Below are positions 38,379-46,177 of a stretch of 64,000 nucleotides of DNA, piece after piece. The notes beneath the pieces are model-generated. The model was not told where the DNA came from. It did no database searches and saw nothing but the letters and a program-made list of their open reading frames with translations. Where the stretch lies: positions 1 to 64,000 of the forward strand of contig UQMR01000003.1 in the NCBI GenBank assembly GCA_900542255.1. The letters run 5' to 3'. Positions within the stretch are counted from its first letter, which is position 1, and each line of letters opens with the position of its first letter. The DNA comes from an uncultured Porphyromonadaceae bacterium (GTDB lineage Bacteria > Bacteroidota > Bacteroidia > Bacteroidales > Barnesiellaceae_A). Made by a program: the position numbers and the translations under genes.

Positions 38379-39086
38379 TTATGGCTTGTATATTAAGAAG
38401 ATGGCAGGACGCTTCTGTATATCGTACCGGGCTTTGCTCCACTCGGCTATGGTGCGGGTATGTATCTCTTCGGTGGGGCAGCTGATGTCGCATGCCACGC
38501 ACAGCCTTGTGGTCGGGCGGCAATGGCGTACAAGGTCGTCGATGAGACGGTGGTTGCGATAGGGCGTCTCTATGAATATCTGCGTCTGGTTTTCCTGGTA
38601 GGCACGCTGCTCTATCTGCCGTATTTTGCGCCCTCGTTCATCGCCGTCGACGGGCAAGTAACCTATAAAGGCAAAACTCTGTCCGTTGAATCCGCTAGCC
38701 ATCAGCGACAGCAGTATCGACGACGGGCCTACGAGCGGTACTACCGGCAAGCCTTCGCGTTGGGCGATTGCCACAAGGTCGGCACCCGGGTCGGCAATGG
38801 CGGGGCAGCCGGCTTCCGAGATGACACCCATGGGCTCTCCGGCACGCAGCGGCGCAAGGAATGCGGCAATCTCCTCGGGGCGGGTATGCTCATCGAGGGT
38901 ATAGAAAGTGAGCGAGTCGATATCTATATCGCGGTTTGAACGGCGCAGGAAGCGGCGTGCCGAGCGGATGTTTTCTACGGCAAAATGGCGTATGCCGGCT
39001 ATCACTTCGCGGTTATAGGCCGGTAAGACACGGTCGGGCTCGGTATCGCCCAGTGTGACAGGTATGAGGTATAGTGCGGCTTGCAT
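38379..39086 (-). CDS. RsmI-like SAM-dependent methyltransferase
   Basis: 235-residue member of the tetrapyrrole (corrin/porphyrin) methylase superfamily, RsmI branch. The N-terminus LYLIPVTLGD and the SAM loop ISEAGCPAIADPGADLV near 104 are clear, with the second-half VPLVGPSSILLSLMASGF near 136 and IFIETPYRN near 185. RsmI proper methylates the 2'-O of C1402 in 16S rRNA and is near 280 residues. This shorter form lacks the C-terminal extension and may be a paralogue with another target. It starts 9 bases after the amino-sugar kinase stop and is probably the last gene of that operon. Confidence 0.85.
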   Translation of the reverse strand: MQAALYLIPVTLGDTEPDRVLPAYNREVIAGIRHFAVENIRSARRFLRRSNRDIDIDSLTFYTLDEHTRPEEIAAFLAPLRAGEPMGVISEAGCPAIADPGADLVAIAQREGLPVVPLVGPSSILLSLMASGFNGQSFAFIGYLPVDGDERGRKIRQIEQRAYQENQTQIFIETPYRNHRLIDDLVRHCRPTTRLCVACDISCPTEEIHTRTIAEWSKARYDIQKRPAIFLIYKP

Positions 39087-39095
39087 GCAATGCGT

Positions 39096-39947
39096 TTATA
39101 ATATGTTGTTGGTATTGTGGTATTCGGTGAGCCCTGCGATGGGAGTAGCTGTTATATGACCTATTTTTATGCCCTTTTCTTCGGCTACGTCACGTATTAC
39201 ATCGGCATAGTGGTAGGCAACAGAGCCGGTAAGGTGTACCGTGAGGTGACGGTAGTCGTAGCGCATGATGTGGTGCTCGAAGTAGGAGCGGATGGCATCG
39301 TGTACAATGGCATATATCTCGCCGTGTGCGATGTGGGCGGCGATAAACGGCGAGAGGCTGGCCAGATATCGGTTGGCAGCAGGCTGGCGATATATGCGGT
39401 CTATCATGTGGCTGTAATCGGTCTCGTATTCGGCATAAAACTCCCGGGTGATTTGCGGGTCCAATTCGTTGCGCAACAGGCGGCGCAGAAACTCTTTTCC
39501 CATGGCGGCACCGCTCCCCTCGTCGCCGAGGATATAGCCCAGTGGCGGTATGTTGCTCACGATGCTTTTCCCGTCGTAGTGGCACGAGTTGGCGCCGGTG
39601 CCCAATATGCCGGCAATGCCCTCTTCGTGGCAGCACAGGCTGCGTGCCGCCCCCAATAGGTCGCTCGCTATATTGATGACGGCATTGGGAAAATAGTCGG
39701 TCAGCAAGGAGGTAAGCCGTCGGTTGGTTTTATCGCCTATGCAGCCGGCACCATAGAAATAGATGTGTCGGGGTTGTATCTTGCGCATGACCGTGCACAG
39801 CTCGTCGGCGATAATGCGTTGTATCGTTTCGTCGTGCTGGTGTACGGGATTGATGCCCGTGGTTGTTATCAGTTGCGTGGGACTGTCATCGGTTATAAGC
39901 GCCCATTCGGCGGTCGTCGCCCCACTGTCGGCGATGAGTATGCTCAT
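39096..39947 (-). CDS. BadF/BcrA-type amino-sugar kinase (MurNAc/GlcNAc kinase candidate)
   Basis: ASKHA-fold ATPase of 283 residues. The start at 39947 (MSILIADSGATTAEWAL) is chosen because it shares ATGA with the stop of the upstream gene. The first phosphate loop is ADSGATTAEW, and GTGANSCHYDG near 116 and GDEGSGAAMGKEFLRR near 140 match the N-acetylglucosamine kinase/BadF group. MurK enzymes of this group phosphorylate MurNAc and GlcNAc. The position directly after a NamZ-type muramidase and an AmpG-like permease supports a role in cytoplasmic phosphorylation of imported cell-wall sugars. The exact substrate is inferred. Confidence 0.85.
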   Translation of the reverse strand: MSILIADSGATTAEWALITDDSPTQLITTTGINPVHQHDETIQRIIADELCTVMRKIQPRHIYFYGAGCIGDKTNRRLTSLLTDYFPNAVINIASDLLGAARSLCCHEEGIAGILGTGANSCHYDGKSIVSNIPPLGYILGDEGSGAAMGKEFLRRLLRNELDPQITREFYAEYETDYSHMIDRIYRQPAANRYLASLSPFIAAHIAHGEIYAIVHDAIRSYFEHHIMRYDYRHLTVHLTGSVAYHYADVIRDVAEEKGIKIGHITATPIAGLTEYHNTNNIL

Positions 39948-41185
39948 AGATAGATATAATATGATTGCGATTTTTGTTTGAATTCTTTTACTCCTTTCTC
40001 CCAATAGGGACGGGCATCTTCCCAGCGGTAACGCCGGGTGAATTGCCGGCGTATCTCATGGGTGCCGCACACCTTGTCTACCATGTTGAGGCGCGACTCT
40101 CCGGCCGAGGCAAAAGGTTTGTGCGAGGGATACAAGGCAGCCATTTCCTGCATGACGTAGAACTGTATCTCGGTCAGTCGGGCTGTTTTGGGGTCGGTCA
40201 GGTGTACCTGCACGCCTTGCAGCCGGGTCCCTTGTTGCGCTCCGTAGAACGGGGTGTAGTGTATGGGGCGGAAGGCAACCCCTTGTAGATTCAATGCGTT
40301 GAGCCGTTCGGCCAATGCGTCGGCGTCGACCCATGCCGCGCCAAAGAGTTCAAAGGGCAGAGTATATCCTACGCCTATCGAGAGTGTGCCCAACTCGCCG
40401 GCTATCCCCGACATGGGATAGTAGTAGGCCGATATGGCCTGCGGGATGTGGGGCGATGGCGCTACCCAAGGCAGCCCGGTGTCGGTAAAGTCCATGTCGC
40501 GTCGCCATCCCTCCATCTCTATGACCGTGAGCTGGCAGGGCTTTGCGCCTATCAGGCCCTCGCCGTTGAGCAGGCGGGCCAGTTCGCCGCAGGTGAGCCC
40601 GTAGATGTAGGGTATGGGATATTGGCTCACAAACGATGTATAGCCCGTCTCTACGGGGCATCCTTCAACGCGGTGGCCGCCCAGCGGATTGGGTCGGTCG
40701 AGAACCATGAACTCTATGCCTTGCTCGGCGGCAGCCTGCATGGCAAGTCCCATGGTGCTGATGTAGGTAAACGAGCGGCAGCCTATATCTTGTATGTCAT
40801 ATACCAGCACATCTATGCCTCGCAGCATTTCGGCCGTAGGTTTGCGGCTCTTGCCGTAAAGCGAATATACGGGCAGTCCCGTCTTTGCATCGCGGCTGTT
40901 GCTTACCTTGTCGCCGGCATAAATGTTGCCGCGCACTCCATGCTCGGGGGCATATAATGCTACGAGTTGTACCTCCGGGGCTTCGTATAGTATGTCTATG
41001 GTCGGGCGCAGGTTGCTGTCGACGCCGGTGGGGTTGGTAATCAGCCCCACACGTTTGCCTTTGAGGGGCGCAAACTGTTGCGAGGCAAGCACCTCTATAC
41101 CGGTCTTTACCTTTGCCTCGGCGCGCCCTTCTGCGGCGAGGAGGCAGCACATGCACACGATGGCGATGACTATTCTGTTATTCAT
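39944..41185 (-). CDS. NamZ-type exo-beta-N-acetylmuramidase (DUF1343, GH171)
   Basis: 413-residue secreted hydrolase. The start is the ATG at 41185 (MNNRIVIAIVCMCCLLAAEG), opening a signal peptide. The ORF overlaps the permease by 8 bases. Family segments seen are KGKRVGLITNPTG near 43, ALYAPEHGVRGN near 76, YDIQDIGCRSFTYISTM near 129, DRPNPLGG near 159 and EGCPVE just after. Characterised DUF1343 proteins remove MurNAc from the non-reducing end of glycan strands and form family GH171. It would supply free MurNAc in the periplasm. Upstream neighbours make the needed bare glycan, and the kinase comes next. Confidence 0.9.
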   Translation of the reverse strand: MNNRIVIAIVCMCCLLAAEGRAEAKVKTGIEVLASQQFAPLKGKRVGLITNPTGVDSNLRPTIDILYEAPEVQLVALYAPEHGVRGNIYAGDKVSNSRDAKTGLPVYSLYGKSRKPTAEMLRGIDVLVYDIQDIGCRSFTYISTMGLAMQAAAEQGIEFMVLDRPNPLGGHRVEGCPVETGYTSFVSQYPIPYIYGLTCGELARLLNGEGLIGAKPCQLTVIEMEGWRRDMDFTDTGLPWVAPSPHIPQAISAYYYPMSGIAGELGTLSIGVGYTLPFELFGAAWVDADALAERLNALNLQGVAFRPIHYTPFYGAQQGTRLQGVQVHLTDPKTARLTEIQFYVMQEMAALYPSHKPFASAGESRLNMVDKVCGTHEIRRQFTRRYRWEDARPYWEKGVKEFKQKSQSYYIYL

Positions 41186-42467
41186 TTTCACTCTTCTCTT
41201 CTTGCGGTTTGTCCAATTTCACACAACTGCATACGGCTATGGTGATGAGGCAGAACAACATTACGCATACAAAAAACATGCGGTAACCTACCAGCTCTTG
41301 CAACCATCCCGCCGCCATGCCCGGCAGCATCATGCCCAGCGCCATGAAGGCTGTACACAAGGCGTAGTGAGCCGTTTTGCTCTCTCCGTCGGCAAAATGG
41401 ATGAGAAACAGCATATATGCAGTAAATCCGAATCCGTAGCCGAATTGTTCTACAAAGATACAAATATCTATAATCCAAAAAACAGGATGTGCGTATGCCA
41501 TGTAGACATATACGAGATTGGGCAGTGTAAGACTCCACATCATAGGCCACAACCAGCGGCGCAGCCCTCCGTGCGATGCGCAGATACCACCCACGATACC
41601 GCCCAGCGTTAGTCCCAGCACACCCAAAGTGCCGGTGGCAATGCCTATTTGTGTCGTTGTAAGTCCCATGCCGCCCTTTTCTATGGGGTCGAGCAGAAAA
41701 GGATTGGTCATTTTTACCAGAAACGCCTCGGGCAACCGGTATAAGAGCATGAAGGCAATCGCCGATACGGCGTGCGGCTTCTTGAAGAAAGTGACAAACG
41801 TGCGGGCAAATCCCGTGAAGATGCCGCGTGCCGTTGTGTTGGAGGCCGTAGCACAATCACTCCCGGGGCGAGGCAAGATGTAGCGGTGATAGAGGAACAA
41901 GCCAATAAATAGTCCGCTCATGACCATAAAGGTGATAGACCACGAGAGGGGGATATTGCCTGTGTTATCTTCCAGTATACCGGCCAGAATTACCAGCAAG
42001 CCCTGCCCGGCAATCGTAGCGATACGGTAGAAGGTGCTGCGTATACCTACGAAGTAGGCCTGTTGCTTTTCGTCCAAGGCCAGCATGTAGAAGCCGTCGG
42101 CTGCAATGTCGTGGGTGGCCGAGGCAAAAGCCATCAGCCAAAAGAAGGCCAGCGTCACTTGCAGCATGTGCGGCACATGTAGGGTGAAGGCTATGGCGGC
42201 AAAGCCGCCGCCTACGAGCAGCTGCATGACGGTAATCCACCACCGCTTGGTTTTCAGCAAATCTACAAACGGGCTCCACAAAGGCTTGATGACCCACGGC
42301 AGATAGAGCCAGCCTGTATATAAGGCTATATCGGTATTGGAGATGTCAAATCGCTTGTACATAATCACCGAGAGGGTCATTACCACGACGTAGGGTAGCC
42401 CTTCGGCAAAATAGAGGGAGGGTATCCAGCTCCATGCAGCGTGTTGTGTGCTATGGTTTCCTTTCAT
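41178..42467 (-). CDS. AmpG-like MFS permease
   Basis: Inner-membrane transporter of 429 residues with 12 predicted helices. The N-terminal FAEGLPYVVVMTLSVIMY and GWLYLPWVIKPLWSPFVD segments and the HDIAADGFYM motif near 140 match the AmpG/PAT group of the major facilitator superfamily. AmpG imports GlcNAc-anhydro-muropeptides, but related Bacteroidales permeases may take simpler amino sugars. Its ATGA overlap with SpoIID and 8-base overlap with NamZ place it squarely in the cell-wall salvage operon. The C-terminus is charged (KPQEEKSENE). Confidence 0.88.
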   Translation of the reverse strand: MKGNHSTQHAAWSWIPSLYFAEGLPYVVVMTLSVIMYKRFDISNTDIALYTGWLYLPWVIKPLWSPFVDLLKTKRWWITVMQLLVGGGFAAIAFTLHVPHMLQVTLAFFWLMAFASATHDIAADGFYMLALDEKQQAYFVGIRSTFYRIATIAGQGLLVILAGILEDNTGNIPLSWSITFMVMSGLFIGLFLYHRYILPRPGSDCATASNTTARGIFTGFARTFVTFFKKPHAVSAIAFMLLYRLPEAFLVKMTNPFLLDPIEKGGMGLTTTQIGIATGTLGVLGLTLGGIVGGICASHGGLRRWLWPMMWSLTLPNLVYVYMAYAHPVFWIIDICIFVEQFGYGFGFTAYMLFLIHFADGESKTAHYALCTAFMALGMMLPGMAAGWLQELVGYRMFFVCVMLFCLITIAVCSCVKLDKPQEEKSENE

Positions 42468-43783
42468 TTTCGGGGGGTATATAGTTGTGTTAGTATGGTG
42501 CCCGGGTAGTAGTGTGCCAGTATTTCATCGTGGCGGTATCCTTGTTCGCTCATCACGGCGGCACCTATTTGGCATAGTCCCACGCCGTGTCCCCAGCCTG
42601 CACCGTGCAGGGTGAAGAGTATGCCGTTGTCGCTCTCGCATTTCTCTACGACAAAGGCCGAGCTGTACAGGTGGCTCTCCGAGAGCCAGCGGCGTATCTC
42701 CAACTCTTTGCCTACAACGACACTGCGGCGACTGCCCACAATGCGCAGGCGGACGATACGCCCCGACGTGCCTCGCTCGATGGGTTGGAGGTCGAGTATC
42801 GTACCGAAGTCTATGCCCGACCGCCGCCCGACCAGCTCCGTCAGCTCCTCTTGCCGGTAAGAGACTTCCCAACGGTAGAAGTGTGTTGTCGAGAGGTCGT
42901 AGTCGTTGAGTACCTGCGACAAGACAGTTCTGTCGTGGGTATTGCAGAAGGCATCGGGCTGCGACAAGATGTGGCGTGTGGCGGCCTCTTCATTGCGCAG
43001 GTCGGTTATCGAGCCTTCGGGATTGTCGCCTACGGCGGCGAGGTAAGGGTGGGGAACATCTTCCCAGCAATTCTCAAACAGTTCGGTCACTCCGCCGCAA
43101 CATTTCGAGAAGCGGGCGTCGGCAATTTTGTCGTTGTAGCATAGTACCGTGCCGGATGTCTCGTCGATGGCGGCATCGACGGCGGCTGTGGTGGCGCGTG
43201 TTATGCCTTGGTAGCGCTGGCAATGGTCGTCGGCACATACATCATAGCGGTCGTGTTCCTCGCGGTCGTACCAGCGGATAATCTCGCCGCTCGTCTCGTG
43301 AAGCGAACGGTAGGGGGTGGTATCGGCCTCCAAGGCAGCCCTTTTGGCAATTTGGGCCAGCAGCCAGCTGCGCGATATGATGGCATGGGCTTTCAGGAGT
43401 GCTGCCGATGAGGTGGCCCGCATCTCGGAGGATATGACGCTCCTCAGATACTCCTCGGCTTTTACATGGTTGATGACTCTGATGCGGCTGCCTTCAATGA
43501 TGAGTTGCAGTGCGCCTCTGAATTGTTGCGGCTCGCGTTGTTGCCAATGGAAACCTATGCCTATCGTTACATCGTGCAGTGTAAACGAGTTGTTGCGCTC
43601 GTCACGCGGGGTGAAGAGGAGAGTGCCGTAATGATTCCCGTTCCACGTGATGCTTTCGTCGGTCAGGAAAAATCTCTGTGCACCTGTGCAGGTATCTCCA
43701 TTGCACAGATAGTCTCCGTTGAATGTGACGGCAATGACCGTATCGGCCATAATGCCTACGTGTATGTCGGGCTCTTGTATCAT
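42464..43783 (-). CDS. SpoIID/LytB-domain protein
   Basis: 439-residue protein carrying the SpoIID domain, with VKAEEYLRSVISSEM near residue 105 (the family catalytic Glu) and LLKAHAIISRSWLL near 126. The late GAGWGHGVGLCQIGA near 396 closes the domain. SpoIID is a lytic transglycosylase that cuts only glycan strands already stripped of peptides. That would place this protein after the amidase of the same operon. No signal peptide is visible at the N-terminus ([15 protein letters not shown]), so export is unclear. It is linked by ATGA to genes on both sides. Confidence 0.87.
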   Translation of the reverse strand: MIQEPDIHVGIMADTVIAVTFNGDYLCNGDTCTGAQRFFLTDESITWNGNHYGTLLFTPRDERNNSFTLHDVTIGIGFHWQQREPQQFRGALQLIIEGSRIRVINHVKAEEYLRSVISSEMRATSSAALLKAHAIISRSWLLAQIAKRAALEADTTPYRSLHETSGEIIRWYDREEHDRYDVCADDHCQRYQGITRATTAAVDAAIDETSGTVLCYNDKIADARFSKCCGGVTELFENCWEDVPHPYLAAVGDNPEGSITDLRNEEAATRHILSQPDAFCNTHDRTVLSQVLNDYDLSTTHFYRWEVSYRQEELTELVGRRSGIDFGTILDLQPIERGTSGRIVRLRIVGSRRSVVVGKELEIRRWLSESHLYSSAFVVEKCESDNGILFTLHGAGWGHGVGLCQIGAAVMSEQGYRHDEILAHYYPGTILTQLYTPRK

Positions 43784-44712
43784 AATTTTCTACATATTGA
43801 GGCTGTTTCCTCGGGGGTAAGTGATACCTCGGTGTATATCTCGCGCACCCGTTCGGCCGAAAGCCTTTCGTAATCCTCACCCCGGGGGGTGATGAATATA
43901 CCGCTCATCTCTACGGCTCCTGGGCTTATAAGATATTGCGTATCGCCCGTGGCATAATAGCAGTCGGGGCGGTGTTTGCTGCGCGGGAATACGAGTATGG
44001 CCCATTCTCCCTCTTCGTGACGGGCTACGATATTCATCATGGGCTCTTCGCCCGAGGGGGCGGGCAGTGCATGATAGAGTCTCTCCCACAAGAGTAACGC
44101 ATCGGATTTGCTGCCGGCCACAAGAAGAAATATACTCCGTAACAGACCGTCGATGCGATAAAGAGCGGCATGAGGCAGTGAGGCTATCTCGCTTTTCGCG
44201 GCGTTGCGCCACTGTCGCTCGATGGGCAGATAGCCCGGGTTGCCCGCTTGGAAGTGCATGTGCATCGGTGCCGAAGCGCCGCACCGGGCTCCGTTATAGA
44301 AGAATGTGTAGGGGGAGCATGCCTTGGACAAATCGAGCAGATGTGTCATGCGGCCGGCCATACGTTGTGGCGTATGCGTCGCCGCTGCGATGGTAAAATG
44401 GCGGTCGAAGATAGGATAGGGGTTGACGAGAATGGTATATTCGTCGGCATAGCCTATCCCTATTTGTTCCTGCGGCCTGTTCTCCCGGCATAGAAAACAG
44501 CTGTTGGGCATTTGTACTTGCGGCTTTGATGATACCGATGCCAGCCTGCCGGGATTGTATTGCACGCCCACGGTTACACCCCCTATATCGATACTCCTCT
44601 TGTGAGCATTCGAGAGGGCGCGGAAGTTGTTGCGAGCCAGCTCCCAGCTCTCCGTCTGGCTTAGCCACAGTTCCGTGAGCTTTTCGGCCGATATGGATGT
44701 TGGCGATGTCAT
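43780..44712 (-). CDS. DUF4922 protein with HIT-type HxHxQ motif
   Basis: 310-residue cytoplasmic protein. The start is the ATG at 44712 ([17 protein letters not shown]), which overlaps the glycosyltransferase stop as ATGA. The segment CFLCRENRP near 75 is a possible metal site. [13 protein letters not shown] near 167 contains HxHxQ, the active-site motif of nucleotidyl transferases such as GalT and Ap4A/GDP-glucose phosphorylases. I therefore expect transfer or phosphorolysis of a nucleotide-linked substrate, but the DUF4922 family has no assigned reaction that I know of. In this operon the substrate may be an amino-sugar phosphate or nucleotide sugar. Confidence 0.82.
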   Translation of the reverse strand: MTSPTSISAEKLTELWLSQTESWELARNNFRALSNAHKRSIDIGGVTVGVQYNPGRLASVSSKPQVQMPNSCFLCRENRPQEQIGIGYADEYTILVNPYPIFDRHFTIAAATHTPQRMAGRMTHLLDLSKACSPYTFFYNGARCGASAPMHMHFQAGNPGYLPIERQWRNAAKSEIASLPHAALYRIDGLLRSIFLLVAGSKSDALLLWERLYHALPAPSGEEPMMNIVARHEEGEWAILVFPRSKHRPDCYYATGDTQYLISPGAVEMSGIFITPRGEDYERLSAERVREIYTEVSLTPEETASICRKL

Positions 44713-46172
44713 TTCTGTTTGTTGTGTGCTATGCGGGCTTGCAATTCCCAAGTCCGTAACTGGTCCTTGTAATAGTTGTTGCTGTTGATGCGTTCTACCG
44801 GCAGGGAAGCGTCAGAGTTGCCCTCCCAACGGCGGCAGTGATAGAGCGAGTGGTATATGCGCCCTATGCGGTAGCGACGCGAGATGCGCAGTCCCAAAGC
44901 ATAATCCTCGCCGTAGCTCACATTGGGAATGCCTGTTTGGCGCAATATAGTAGTCTCGAAAGCCCGCGGTGCGCCCAGCCCGTTGATGCGAAGGGCGTTG
45001 TTGCGTCCGTTGTCGTCGCTCCATTCGCGGTGGTCGATGAGACCCGGCGGGAGAGGTTTCAGGTTGAAGTCGGTAAGGTCGTAGCTGCCTATCACCATGC
45101 CGCACTTTTCGCTCCTGAAACAGTTGACAATCTGTTGCAGTGTCGTCGGGTCGGCATAGAGGTCGTCGCTATCCAGCTGTATGGCGTAGCGGCCGCAACG
45201 GGGGTCGTCGATGGCAAGCTGCCAGCATCCCCCTATGCCGAGGTCGGTACGGCGGGGTATGATGTGTACCAGTCGCGGGTCGTTGCTATGTTGTTCTATG
45301 GCTTGTGTCGTGCCGTCGGTAGAGTGGTTGTCTACTACAATGACGTTGTAGTCGAAGTCGGCGGCCTGTTGCAGTGCCGATTGCAGGGCATCGCCAATCG
45401 TGCGTACACGGTTGTACACCGGGATTATCACCGATGCCTCGCAAGGAAAGCCGGTCGCCGCAGGGACCTCCTCCATATCGCCGGGCGACAGCAGCGCTCC
45501 TATGCGTCGCAGGTGTGAGGTACATGCCTTCTCCATCTCTATCTGTACCTCCCGGTTATTGGGGTTGACATAGTCGAATTGTTTCGCACCACTTGTCCGC
45601 AAGTCTTCTTCTACCTCGGTATAGAGCATCTCGGCAATATGGGCAATGTGCGACAGCCGGCTGATGCCCAGTCGGGCGGCATAGCTGCCGGCAAAACGGT
45701 ACTCTTCCTCACACCCGGTTTCGCGTATGGCCTCCCGCAGCGCATCGGTACGATACACGACAAGGCTGCCGAAGTCGAAATCGTTGCGCAGGCTCCCCTC
45801 CTGGTAGTCTATGACGGGGTGTCTCTGTCTTATGCCGTTGCATTGTTTGTAGTAGTCGGCATATACCATGCCGGCCGATGTGTCGAGGGCAATCTGCATC
45901 ATGCGGTGCAAGGCATGGGAATATACATCGAGAGGTGTGCTCTTGTCGTATATGGCGAGGTAGGGGGTGCGGCAGTCGGCGGCAATAAGCCTCAGGGAGG
46001 CAGTCGCTTGCATGCCGGCCGGCAAGGTTATGTCGTCGGGGGAGTTGCTCGGGTATGAGGGCGCGCATAGTCTTGCAATGCGGCTTGCTCCCGCCTCTGT
46101 TAGCGATGCCGTTGTTCTCCGGGCGGCATCTTCATCCCCGTTATAAGCTATGTAGCAGGTTATAGGTTGCAT
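44709..46172 (-). CDS. Two-domain GT-A glycosyltransferase (GT2 type)
   Basis: 487-residue protein, started at the ATG at 46172 ([19 protein letters not shown]); the frame to 46277 overlaps the amidase gene. The C-terminal half is a GT2-like domain: [20 protein letters not shown] near 248, VVDNHSTDG near 283, and the nucleotide-metal motif LDSDDLY near 335. The N-terminal half is a second, weaker GT-A-like domain ([20 protein letters not shown], then MVYADYYK) with no clear DxD. There is no signal peptide or membrane anchor. It lies between a secreted amidase and the DUF4922 protein; its acceptor is unknown. Confidence 0.85.
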   Translation of the reverse strand: MQPITCYIAYNGDEDAARRTTASLTEAGASRIARLCAPSYPSNSPDDITLPAGMQATASLRLIAADCRTPYLAIYDKSTPLDVYSHALHRMMQIALDTSAGMVYADYYKQCNGIRQRHPVIDYQEGSLRNDFDFGSLVVYRTDALREAIRETGCEEEYRFAGSYAARLGISRLSHIAHIAEMLYTEVEEDLRTSGAKQFDYVNPNNREVQIEMEKACTSHLRRIGALLSPGDMEEVPAATGFPCEASVIIPVYNRVRTIGDALQSALQQAADFDYNVIVVDNHSTDGTTQAIEQHSNDPRLVHIIPRRTDLGIGGCWQLAIDDPRCGRYAIQLDSDDLYADPTTLQQIVNCFRSEKCGMVIGSYDLTDFNLKPLPPGLIDHREWSDDNGRNNALRINGLGAPRAFETTILRQTGIPNVSYGEDYALGLRISRRYRIGRIYHSLYHCRRWEGNSDASLPVERINSNNYYKDQLRTWELQARIAHNKQK

Positions 46173-46177
46173 GATGG

